From NCBI RefSeq assembly GCF_014359955.1, contig NZ_JACIYL010000153.1, positions 1 through 7,422 on the forward strand: 7,422 nucleotides of DNA, given 5' to 3'. The position numbers were made by a program, and so were the translations under genes. The first letter of the stretch is position 1. Each line of letters opens with the position of its first letter. The notes below the pieces were generated by a model that was not told the origin of the DNA, made no database searches, and worked only from the letters and a program-made list of their open reading frames with translations. This DNA comes from Thermogutta sp. (GTDB lineage: Bacteria; Planctomycetota; Planctomycetia; Pirellulales; Thermoguttaceae). Shown here piece after piece: positions 1 through 5,932 of this stretch.

Positions 1-378
1 GGTAAATACCGGCAGGGTTGGGGAACCCCGTTCGACCTAGCCGTTTTGGTCGGAATATCGCCCCTATTAGATTTCAGCAACCTTCAATTTGTTCGCATTT
101 TGGACATCATTGGAGACGGGACCTATCTGGACACGTCGGGAGACCCGATTTACGACCCTTACCCGACCACGGGTTCCGCAGGATTTGACCTCGACGCCGT
201 GGGAGTTCGGTATTTTGCTCCGGAAGCGCACATTGTTCCCGAGCCATCCGCGCTCGCCATCCTGTTAACGGCAATCCCGTTTATAGGAGTCAAGCTTGGC
301 CGAAAATTTTGGAATGCAAAATCGGCCGGTGTGATTCAGAGGACTGAATCAGTTGGTGACCAGGTTACTCTTTCCTAA
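1..378 (+). CDS. PEP-CTERM sorting domain protein, 3' part (5' end outside window)
   Basis: The reading frame is open from the first base, so the gene begins to the left; 125 residues remain, ending at TAA 376-378. The body contains [30 protein letters not shown], a stretch I associate with planctomycetal secreted PEP-CTERM proteins. The C-terminal part has the PEP-CTERM layout: VPEPS, then a hydrophobic segment ([13 protein letters not shown]), then basic residues (KLGRK). In this family the tail holds the protein in the inner membrane until an exosortase (EpsH/XrtA-like) cleaves it and releases or anchors the protein at the surface. About 20 further residues follow the basic cluster, longer than the usual few. 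The next PEP-CTERM gene starts 31 bases downstream with no terminator between, so the two are probably co-transcribed. The in-frame TTG at 46 is not a credible start, because coding sequence continues upstream of it. The function of the ectodomain is unknown. Confidence 0.85.
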   Translation, partial: GKYRQGWGTPFDLAVLVGISPLLDFSNLQFVRILDIIGDGTYLDTSGDPIYDPYPTTGSAGFDLDAVGVRYFAPEAHIVPEPSALAILLTAIPFIGVKLGRKFWNAKSAGVIQRTESVGDQVTLS

Positions 379-409
379 GTCGTCACATTTCTGCTGAGGA
401 GGTGCATCC

Positions 410-1321
410 ATGAGAAGCAAGCTGCGAAACGCTGTGTGGAAAACGACGCTCGCTGCGGTGGGCGTTTTGATATGTCTCCCGGTACGGGCGGGAGTGGTTG
501 ATTTTGAGGACGTGGGGGCCACGCTGCCACCCAATTCCTACTGGAACGGTTCGCCGAACGACGGCCATAACACGTTCACTTCCAACGGGTTTGTGTTCCA
601 CAACAATTACACCCAGGCCTGGGATGTATGGGATGGATTTGCTTACTCGAATAAAACGGATACGACCACGCCCGGCTACACCAATCAGTATTCCGCGATT
701 ACCGGAAGCGGTGCCAGCGGTTCGCGCACGTATGGAGTTTCATTCGTCAATCTGTGGGGGGATCTCCCGAAGATCGACGTGCCCGCGGGGGTCGCTCTCC
801 AATCGATGCAGGTGACGAATACGACCTACGCCTATCTCTCCATGCGCGATGGGGATGCTTTCGCCAAGAAGTTTGGCGGTTCATCGGGCAATGATCCCGA
901 CTGGTTTAAACTCATTATTTACGGAAAAGACCTGGCCAATCAGTTGCTGGGCACCGTGGAGTTCTATCTGGCTGATTTCCGCTTTGCGGACAACACGCTT
1001 GATTACATTGTTAACTGGTGGGCCACGGTGGATCTCACTCCGATCAGTTCCGCGCGGATTCTCGAATTTTCGCTGGATTCTTCTGACGTGGGACCGTGGG
1101 GCATGAACACTCCGGCCTATTTCGCGCTGGACAATATCGTTTTCCAAACGCTCGGCGGCGGGGCAGAAGTCGTCCCGGAACCGGCGAGCCTCGCCCTTTT
1201 AGCTAGCGGACTTGCCGCGGCGGGGGCTGGTGCATGGCTGCGGCGCCGCAAACGTGCAGGGACGGAGCATCACGCCGGAACCCGAAAACCAGCCATGGGA
1301 ATCGCTGAAGCAGCCGTGTGA
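410..1321 (+). CDS. DUF4465 domain PEP-CTERM surface protein
   Basis: A 303-residue exported protein. The start ATG 410 is supported by GAGGAGG at 396-402, seven bases upstream. Residues 1-27 form a Sec signal peptide (basic MRSKLRN, hydrophobic core, cleavage near VRA-G). Residues about 29-250 match DUF4465 as I know it: an early VDFED, then YWNG, WDGFAYSN, TDTTTPGYTNQYSA, then NTTYAYLSM, GDAFAKKFGG, DWFKL, and near the end SSD-GPWGMNTPAYFALDNI. Residues 254-283 form the PEP-CTERM signal: VVPEP, a hydrophobic helix, then RRRKR. It should therefore be exported, processed by an exosortase and displayed at the cell surface. In Bacteroides some DUF4465 proteins (BtuH) bind cobalamin; whether that applies here is not known, and no cobalamin riboswitch is evident nearby. 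Nineteen residues follow the basic cluster, which is unusual. The gene probably shares a transcript with the PEP-CTERM gene before it and ends at the terminator 1437-1472. Confidence 0.9.
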   Translation: MRSKLRNAVWKTTLAAVGVLICLPVRAGVVDFEDVGATLPPNSYWNGSPNDGHNTFTSNGFVFHNNYTQAWDVWDGFAYSNKTDTTTPGYTNQYSAITGSGASGSRTYGVSFVNLWGDLPKIDVPAGVALQSMQVTNTTYAYLSMRDGDAFAKKFGGSSGNDPDWFKLIIYGKDLANQLLGTVEFYLADFRFADNTLDYIVNWWATVDLTPISSARILEFSLDSSDVGPWGMNTPAYFALDNIVFQTLGGGAEVVPEPASLALLASGLAAAGAGAWLRRRKRAGTEHHAGTRKPAMGIAEAAV

Positions 1322-1436
1322 AACTCGGCGATGACGTGATGTTCAGCCCGTGGACCGGGAAGCAAGGCACAAGCCCCGACTCCGCGGCACCATGGAAAAA
1401 CCCCTCCGAGGACGTCGTCTCATCACGGCGTCACAG

Positions 1437-1472
1437 GGCCCCGGGCTCCCCTCCCCGGGGCCATCTCTTTTT
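1437..1472 (+). terminator. intrinsic terminator after the DUF4465 gene
   Basis: A perfect 9-base-pair stem, GGCCCCGGG (1437-1445) with CCCGGGGCC (1454-1462), has an 8-base loop and is followed by ATCTCTTTTT (1463-1472). The U-tract is on the + strand side, so it terminates the PEP-CTERM transcript. It lies between two convergent genes. On the - strand no T-tract follows the same hairpin, so it is a poor terminator for the gene ending at 1493. Confidence 0.8.
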
Positions 1473-1492
1473 GCCAGGGGCCAGGGCTGCCA

Positions 1493-4081
1493 TCAATCGA
1501 GCGGTACAACGTCGGTGCCGCGGGAGTCAACCGAAATAACTCGTTGCCCGTCCACCACGATCTGGTACCGCGTGCCCGCCTGGCCTTGAATGACCGCCTG
1601 CCGTCCTTCGAGTCTAACGGGGAATGGCGAGACCACGCGGTGGGCTTCGTCGGCCGCGACTTCCAGTCGGTGCGGTTTTCCGTCCAGGGCCAGACGCAGA
1701 TTCACCAGGGCGCAGGGGTTGATGAAAGGACCCTGGCGACGCTGGAGACGGATGTGGAAGGAGTCCGGCAGCAATCCGGCGTAATCTCCTTCTTCCCGGG
1801 GAACCTGCATCTGTTCTCCGGCAATCAGGATTCCCTCGGCCAGGCGATGCCAGTCGAGAGTGTTGTCGTAAGGGGCGAGGAGCGTCAGGGAGTACGCATA
1901 CACCAGGCCGCACCACTGCACGGGAAGCCCGATCCAGTTGGGGGCCCGCCAGTTGGTCGCTCCGTATACCGGAATCGTTGCATAGAGCATTACCGGGTAT
2001 TCACCCCACAGATAAACAAAGGGGATACCCGTGAGAGCCCAGCGGCGGGCCAGTTGCAGGTACTCCCTGTTGCCGGTGAGCTGGTAGCCACGCACATAGG
2101 CGTGGACCAGGTGGGCGGAAGCCAGAATGTCGGGAGTATGGAGAGATAATTCCCAGGTTTGCGCCCCGCGCGGGGTGCGGAACCGCTTCATATACTCCAG
2201 AGTCTTGATACCTGCCTCCAGTGTCCGTTTGTTCCCCGTGACATAAGCGGCATCCAGGAGAAGCACCGCAAACCGCCCGCAATAGCCGCTGGCCGTGTCT
2301 TCAAAATGACCCTTTTGGTAGGGTCCCTGATAACGAAATGAACCGTCTTCGCGTTGCTGCCGGAGGACGTTCTCCAGCTGGTTTTGCGTGATCTGGAGCC
2401 ACTGTTCGGCCCGACCGGTCAGGAACCAGGCGGCTTCATCCGGCAAATGCGCCCCACCGGGGACCAGTTCCGGAACCTCCGGCAACTTGCCGGAAAGTCG
2501 CCAGATTGTGGACACCATATCCACATGGAATCTTCGCACCCAGTTGGGTTCGACGCAGTGTCCCCAGCCGTTTTCATTGTGGATGGGCCCCTCCGTCAAT
2601 GCCCAAAGGCAAAGTTGCCTCTGCGCGTCCCGACCGCGAGGCGGCTCGGGTAGCGCGGGCAATCCCTTTCGCTGGACAGCCCAAAGGATCTGTTCTTCCA
2701 GACGGCTGTCTCCCACGCGCAGAACGGCGTTGATCCGGTGGCCACGCAGGGCCATCCGGTGGTCAGCCGTGCCATCGAAGACGTTCGGGGTGGCGTAGAT
2801 GGGCTGCAAGTGCATGTCATCCCACGAGAGGGCGACACCCGTCCGATCTGTGACGAATGCCATCAGGGGCATCGTTACTTTGATCGGATCCGGGGCGAAA
2901 CGTATGTGCTCTTCTGTCTCGATGTCCAGCGTGGAAGAGCTCCGTTCTCCCTTGCCGAGGTATTCCAGACCGGCAAACAACCCCTGCTCGAGAAGTCCCC
3001 CAGGTCGGACCACCGGTCCCTCCACTTCCTCCCCGGCCGAGTTAGTTGCTTCCAAATCGAAAGCAACTTCGCCGTTGCGAACGTGGATTTGGGCACGGAC
3101 GCCCTCTCCGGCCAGGGCCAGATTATCTCCCTGATTGCTGATGGAAAGCTTGGGAACCCGGGTGATGAAGCCCGGTCCCTCCACAGCGGCGGGCGCGACG
3201 ATCGGGGCGATCGCCACCAGGGTTTCCTGACCCCGACGAATGCGTGCCGCGTTATCCTGGGGTGATACCTCGAGGCGGCAGCCACCCGGCAGATCGCCAG
3301 GCACGACGGTCCAGTCGGCCGGGAGGGAATCGTCATAAACCCACACCACGCGCCGCAGGCTTTTCTCCATTTCCGGACACTGAATCTCAACGGCGACACC
3401 TTCCAGCACACGGTCTCGCCGACGGGGAACCTCGATCACTCTGTGATCCTCGGCCGGGACCTCAATTTTTCGGTTCTCCGCGATAACGAAGACGGGAGTT
3501 TTTGTTTTGTTGATGATATCGAAGCGGACACTCTTCTCAGTAACGGTGATCTCTCCTACGGCGACGTCCAATATTTTCATCGCGGTGACGCGAACACGAC
3601 GAATCTCGTAAACACCGGGGGCCGCCCCGGGATCGAGCCGCAATTGCTTCAGACCACCCGGGGTCACGATCTCCACCCGATACTCGTGCCACTGCCCGTC
3701 CGCCTGGAGTGGAAAATGGCGGACCTTATCTTCACCCCATTGCGAAGATCGGCCGCAGGTCCAGTACACAGCCCCGCCTGTCGATACGGTCGTCCGCAGC
3801 TCGACGATCACCTCGCAGGCGTCGGCGGGAATCGAAAGTGGCCGGGCGAGATACGGATCTTCCCCAAAACTCTCCACGACGAGAACGCCATCCCGGACGG
3901 ACAAACGGCACTGGTTGAGCGCTTGAAACCCGCTTGTGTCCGCAGCAAAGGTGATGTCGATCGATTCTCCGCGAATTCTTGGGACGGGGAGGCTGGGCCA
4001 GGTCGGGGGCGATGGCTCGCCGCAGACGCAAATCGGCAGACTCACCATCAGGACCAGTGCGGCCAAAAAAGGACTCTTCAT
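1493..4081 (-). CDS. large secreted protein with predicted C-terminal alpha/alpha-toroid (glycosidase/lyase-like) domain
   Basis: 862 residues, start ATG 4081-4079 on the - strand. AAAGGAG (complement of 4088-4094) lies six bases upstream and the encoded N-terminus is a clean Sec signal peptide (MKSPFLAALVLMVSLPICVCG), so this start is preferred over the in-frame TTG at 4108. No convincing lipobox is seen. Residues about 35-165 look beta-rich, resembling a carbohydrate-binding or jelly-roll module (VYWTCGRSSQWGED, GQWHEYRVEI, LKQLRLDPG). A middle region to about residue 480 is also beta-rich. From about 490 onward the sequence becomes helical with paired hairpins: ENGWGHCVEPNWVRRFHVDM, QREDGSFRYQGPYQKGHFED, TASGYCGRFAVLLLDAAYVT, HTPDILASAHLVHAYVRGYQ, REYLQLARRWALTGIPFVYLW. 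That pattern is typical of six-hairpin glycosidases and alpha/alpha-toroid lyases. A final beta segment follows (about 790-862). The likely role is extracellular polysaccharide breakdown or binding. Family, substrate and catalytic residues cannot be assigned from sequence alone. It is transcribed divergently from the pilus locus and convergently with the PEP-CTERM genes. Confidence 0.85.
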   Translation of the reverse strand: MKSPFLAALVLMVSLPICVCGEPSPPTWPSLPVPRIRGESIDITFAADTSGFQALNQCRLSVRDGVLVVESFGEDPYLARPLSIPADACEVIVELRTTVSTGGAVYWTCGRSSQWGEDKVRHFPLQADGQWHEYRVEIVTPGGLKQLRLDPGAAPGVYEIRRVRVTAMKILDVAVGEITVTEKSVRFDIINKTKTPVFVIAENRKIEVPAEDHRVIEVPRRRDRVLEGVAVEIQCPEMEKSLRRVVWVYDDSLPADWTVVPGDLPGGCRLEVSPQDNAARIRRGQETLVAIAPIVAPAAVEGPGFITRVPKLSISNQGDNLALAGEGVRAQIHVRNGEVAFDLEATNSAGEEVEGPVVRPGGLLEQGLFAGLEYLGKGERSSSTLDIETEEHIRFAPDPIKVTMPLMAFVTDRTGVALSWDDMHLQPIYATPNVFDGTADHRMALRGHRINAVLRVGDSRLEEQILWAVQRKGLPALPEPPRGRDAQRQLCLWALTEGPIHNENGWGHCVEPNWVRRFHVDMVSTIWRLSGKLPEVPELVPGGAHLPDEAAWFLTGRAEQWLQITQNQLENVLRQQREDGSFRYQGPYQKGHFEDTASGYCGRFAVLLLDAAYVTGNKRTLEAGIKTLEYMKRFRTPRGAQTWELSLHTPDILASAHLVHAYVRGYQLTGNREYLQLARRWALTGIPFVYLWGEYPVMLYATIPVYGATNWRAPNWIGLPVQWCGLVYAYSLTLLAPYDNTLDWHRLAEGILIAGEQMQVPREEGDYAGLLPDSFHIRLQRRQGPFINPCALVNLRLALDGKPHRLEVAADEAHRVVSPFPVRLEGRQAVIQGQAGTRYQIVVDGQRVISVDSRGTDVVPLD

Positions 4082-4284
4082 GAGGGGCTCCTTTCGCTCG
4101 AGACTCAAATGACTCCTCCGGTTCAGCGTCCGATTCCACAGGCGAAATTGTCAACGTGTTTCAATGTTACAACATGACTCTTGGATGCTCTTGGGCCCGG
4201 TGTTTCAAGCTTTGAACAAAGTTCTGCGTGGACGGAGCTCCGGCAAGGCCACTCGCCTACAAACGGCCCCTGCGACACTGTGAA

Positions 4285-4313
4285 TTTTCGCGTGTTGGGC
4301 GGGATTTTTCGCG
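4285..4313. repeat. direct repeat TTTTCGCG, two copies 21 bases apart
   Basis: Identical octamers TTTTCGCG occur at 4285-4292 and 4306-4313, start to start 21 bases, about two helical turns. They sit roughly 50-80 bases upstream of the transcription start implied by the -24/-12 element at 4336-4352. That is a distance and phasing at which an activator dimer of the sigma-54 enhancer-binding type could bind. The activator role is inference. Confidence 0.35.
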
Positions 4314-4335
4314 ATCTGGCCACTTTTTGTTCGAT

Positions 4336-4352
4336 TTGGCACAAACCCTGCT
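4336..4352 (+). promoter_or_regulatory. candidate sigma-54 (-24/-12) promoter of pilin-like gene 1
   Basis: TTGGCAC (4336-4342) is followed by TGCT (4349-4352). The GG (4338-4339) and GC (4350-4351) are exactly 12 bases apart, the spacing required by RpoN. Compared with the consensus YTGGCACG-N4-TTGCW, the -24 half is perfect through the final C of GGCAC and the -12 half has one mismatch (CTGCT for TTGCT). The implied start of transcription is near 4363, giving a leader of about 110 bases. Confidence 0.6.
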
Positions 4353-4375
4353 AAAGCGTATTGGGCAAGACGTCA

Positions 4376-4465
4376 TCCCATCGATGGGACAAAGGATGAA
4401 AACTTGTCAGGTCGGTCTGCGGTGGACCGACAGCTTGTTGGTTCCTCTGGTCCTTAGTATAAGGA
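4376..4465 (+). promoter_or_regulatory. structured 5' leader of pilin-like gene 1
   Basis: Three foldable elements lie in the presumed transcript leader. First is a perfect 14-base palindrome TCCCATCGATGGGA (4376-4389). Second is a 7-base-pair hairpin GTCGGTC (4411-4417) with GACCGAC (4425-4431) and a 7-base loop. Third is a small hairpin TCCTT (4451-4455) with AAGGA (4461-4465) whose right arm is the Shine-Dalgarno sequence AAGGAG of the GTG start at 4474. The last would reduce ribosome access when folded. A regulatory role is inferred, not shown. Confidence 0.4.
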
Positions 4466-4473
4466 GCGACAGG

Positions 4474-4830
4474 GTGAAGCGCGTGTTGTCTCGTATCTGG
4501 CGGGAGGAAGAAGGCGTTTTGACCTTCGAATGGATCCTCCTCATCACGGTCCTCGTGATCGGTGTGGTCGGCGGTCTCAGTGCGGTGCGCGATGCCGTGA
4601 TCACGGAATTGGGCGACGTTGTCGAGGCTGTCATTTCGCTCGACCAGTCCTATTACATCGCCCATCCGTGGGATGTGCAAGTGCCTGACTGCGTCGTCGA
4701 TGGTGCCTCCGACTCGTCCTACACCGATTCCGCTGGTATGGATCAGGGTCGCCTGACCACCGGTGATCTCACTCAGGATCAGGGCGCCATCGGTGATTGT
4801 GGCGACGACGTCGAAGATCCTAACCTGTGA
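4474..4830 (+). CDS. Flp/TadE-like prepilin, paralogue 1
   Basis: 118 residues, GTG start chosen because AAGGAG (4461-4466) lies seven bases upstream and the N-terminus then aligns with paralogue 2. The order is: a short basic leader (MKRVLSRIWREEEG, residues 1-14); predicted prepilin peptidase site G14|V15 with Glu at +5 (VLTFE19), the type IV prepilin signature; a hydrophobic helix about 20-37 (WILLITVLVIGVVGGLSA); then a conserved block RDAVITELGDVVEAVISLDQ. The tail (60-118) is strongly acidic with Cys73 and Cys109. Classical Flp pilins carry EY after the cleavage site and stop soon after the helix; here it is EW plus a long tail. It is probably a pilin or pseudopilin of the Tad machine, processed by the peptidase encoded at 5973. 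A strong terminator follows and a sigma-54-like promoter precedes, so it is likely transcribed alone. Confidence 0.8.
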   Translation: MKRVLSRIWREEEGVLTFEWILLITVLVIGVVGGLSAVRDAVITELGDVVEAVISLDQSYYIAHPWDVQVPDCVVDGASDSSYTDSAGMDQGRLTTGDLTQDQGAIGDCGDDVEDPNL

Positions 4831-4890
4831 TGCAGCCATGAGCTGAACGCCTCGACAGCTTTGTCGGGCTTCCCGTCGTCACTTGAACAA

Positions 4891-4932
4891 CCGGCTCCGC
4901 GTGGTGTGATCACCCCGGAGCCGGTTTTTCTT
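4891..4932 (+). terminator. strong intrinsic terminator after pilin-like gene 1
   Basis: Outer stem CCGGCTCCG (4891-4899) pairs perfectly with CGGAGCCGG (4916-4924). An inner stem GGTG (4903-4906) with CACC (4911-4914) closes a TGAT loop. TTTTTCTTT follows (4925-4933). It lies 60 bases after the stop of paralogue 1 and isolates that gene from paralogue 2. Confidence 0.9.
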
Positions 4933-5015
4933 TACGATGTGGACAGGTTCTCTGGTGAAGGAATCGTTCCGCACTCAGTGTGAATCGGAATTTTATCCCG
5001 TCATCCTGACAATCG

Positions 5016-5030
5016 TGGAATGAAAATTGC
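5016..5030 (+). promoter_or_regulatory. candidate sigma-54 (-24/-12) promoter of pilin-like gene 2
   Basis: TGGAATG-AAAA-TTGC: GG at 5017-5018 and GC at 5029-5030, the required 12-base offset. The -12 half TTGC is perfect and the -24 half keeps TGG, A and G of TGGCACG with two mismatches. The implied transcription start is near 5042, 47 bases before the ATG at 5089. It lies downstream of the terminator that ends the previous transcript, so a promoter is expected in this gap. Confidence 0.55.
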
Positions 5031-5088
5031 GTAAGACTGTTTCTGAGGTTGAGTCGGCGTACGAGTGGCTTATCTCGGGAGACCATGT

Positions 5089-5412
5089 ATGAAAGTGATT
5101 CGATTGGCGTGGCGCCATGTGCGGCGAAGCGAGGGAGTTTTGACCTTCGAGTGGATTCTGCTCATCACACTCATTGTGATCGGCATTGTGGGCGGGGTGT
5201 CGGCCGCTCGGGATGCCCTCGTCAGCGAACTGGGCGACGTTGTGGGCGCCCTCGTCCACATTGACCAGTCCTACACGGTGTCGGCGGACGACTCAGGTTG
5301 GGGCAACGCCTTCAGTTTCACGGACACCTTGCCCGAGTGTCCCGGCGAACAAAACCGCCCCACAACCGGCCGACCTGACCAGGGGCCTGTGGGCACGTGC
5401 TCCAATCCGTGA
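5089..5412 (+). CDS. Flp/TadE-like prepilin, paralogue 2
   Basis: 107 residues, ATG 5089 with GGGAG (5077-5081) seven bases upstream; an overlapping ATG at 5085 is out of frame. Basic leader MKVIRLAWRHVRRSEG (1-16), prepilin site G16|V17 with Glu21 at +5, hydrophobic helix about 22-39, then RDALVSELGDVVGALVHIDQ, closely following paralogue 1. The two genes are also similar at the DNA level around the cleavage site (for example TTTTGACCTTCGA in both), indicating tandem duplication. The tail carries Cys84 and Cys104 and shares with paralogue 1 the pattern R-x-TTG ... DQG-x-[IV]-G-x-C. It is probably a Tad-system pilin or pseudopilin, inserted in the inner membrane by its helix and cleaved by the A24 peptidase downstream. 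No strong terminator follows. Confidence 0.8.
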   Translation: MKVIRLAWRHVRRSEGVLTFEWILLITLIVIGIVGGVSAARDALVSELGDVVGALVHIDQSYTVSADDSGWGNAFSFTDTLPECPGEQNRPTTGRPDQGPVGTCSNP

Positions 5413-5449
5413 CCGGCAGCCTCCTGTTGCCAGGAATCAACACACAGCG

Positions 5450-5464
5450 GGCACATGTTTTCCT
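5450..5464 (+). promoter_or_regulatory. weak sigma-54-like element before pilin-like gene 3
   Basis: GGCAC (5450-5454) is complete and TT-CC-T follows at 5460-5464, in register with TTGCW; only the G of the -12 GC is replaced by C. The implied start near 5475 lies 48 bases before the ATG at 5523, the same geometry as for paralogue 2. Loss of the -12 G usually weakens RpoN recognition, so this may be a decayed or weak promoter, or chance. Confidence 0.3.
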
Positions 5465-5522
5465 GAACTAGCGCAGACAGACATACTCTTTCAACGCGTC
5501 TTATTTGACAATCGGAGGCTTT

Positions 5523-5879
5523 ATGGCGATGGCCTTCTCACAGATGTGGAACCAGTTCCGGCGACGCCCTGTTAAAAGTGCCCGATTCGCACGTGTGAAA
5601 AACCGAGGGCGATCCCTTCCCGATCGCGCGACGCGGCGAGGCGTTCTCACTTTTGAATGGGTGATCCTCATCACGCTCCTTGTGCTGGGCGTTGTCGGTG
5701 CCTACACGGCGTTTCGGGACGGGGTCATCGACGAGTTGGGCGATATCTGTGGCGCCGTATTATCGGTGGACCAGTCGTTCGAGACGCACGCCCCAGACGA
5801 CCTCCCCTGCGCAGGGAGTTGGGGAAGCTGGCAGGACGATGACGCCGCCCAGAACATAGAGCGCGGCCGGAACTTATGA
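5523..5879 (+). CDS. Flp/TadE-like prepilin, paralogue 3, with long basic leader
   Basis: 118 residues from ATG 5523. GGAGG (5514-5518) is four bases upstream of this ATG and ten upstream of a second in-frame ATG at 5529, so the true start could be either; the in-frame TTG 5505 lies upstream of the ribosome site and is not used. The predicted prepilin site is G40|V41 with Glu45 at +5 (VLTFEW), then a hydrophobic helix about 46-63 and the family block RDGVIDELGDICGAVLSVDQ. The leader is about 39 residues and rich in Arg/Lys, far longer than the 14-16 of the other two copies. The tail is shorter and differs; cysteines are at 76 (within the conserved block) and 96 only. It is probably a minor pilin or pseudopilin of the same system. 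No clear terminator separates it from the peptidase gene 93 bases downstream. Confidence 0.78.
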   Translation: MAMAFSQMWNQFRRRPVKSARFARVKNRGRSLPDRATRRGVLTFEWVILITLLVLGVVGAYTAFRDGVIDELGDICGAVLSVDQSFETHAPDDLPCAGSWGSWQDDDAAQNIERGRNL

Positions 5880-5932
5880 CAGAAACCGTGGCCGCGGTCG
5901 ACACGACCAATGGTCCTTGAAAACTTTTTTCC

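Larger units (their letters stand above)
4082..4473. other. 392-base divergent intergenic region
   Basis: This region separates the secreted-protein gene (leftward) from the first pilin-like gene (rightward). It holds the leftward ribosome site (4088-4094) and short inverted repeats ATGTT-AC-AACAT (4164-4175) and TTCAA-gct-TTGAA (4204-4216). It also holds two copies of TTTTCGCG (4285-4292 and 4306-4313), a candidate sigma-54 promoter (4336-4352) and a structured leader (4363-4473). No convincing -35/-10 promoter for the leftward gene was found. An open frame from 4228 runs into the pilin-like gene but has no ribosome site and no recognisable protein sequence before 4474. Confidence 0.6.

Noticed and set aside
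379..409. Independent promoter or cobalamin riboswitch for the DUF4465 gene
   Set aside because: The gap is 31 bases, too short for either, and nothing resembling a B12 box is visible; co-transcription with the preceding gene is simpler.
1544..4177. Long + strand open frames opposite the secreted-protein gene (for example 1544-2149 and 3443-4177)
   Set aside because: They are antisense shadows of a GC-rich coding gene; the - strand product has a signal peptide, ribosome site and coherent domain pattern over its full length.
4234..4251. Possible - strand sigma-54 element for the secreted-protein gene (GG-N10-GC present)
   Set aside because: Only the dinucleotides and TGGC match; the rest of both halves disagrees with the consensus, so chance is likely.
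4228..4473. Upstream extension of the pilin-like gene 1 frame (82 extra codons)
   Set aside because: No ribosome site at 4228, no protein-like sequence, and the extension runs through the candidate promoter and leader hairpins; AAGGAG with GTG 4474 gives a product aligned with its paralogue.
5862..5896. CGCGGCC/GGCCGCG hairpin around the stop codon of pilin-like gene 3 as a terminator
   Set aside because: The loop is 21 bases and the nearest T-run (5925-5930) is about 30 bases further on, so it does not fit an intrinsic terminator.
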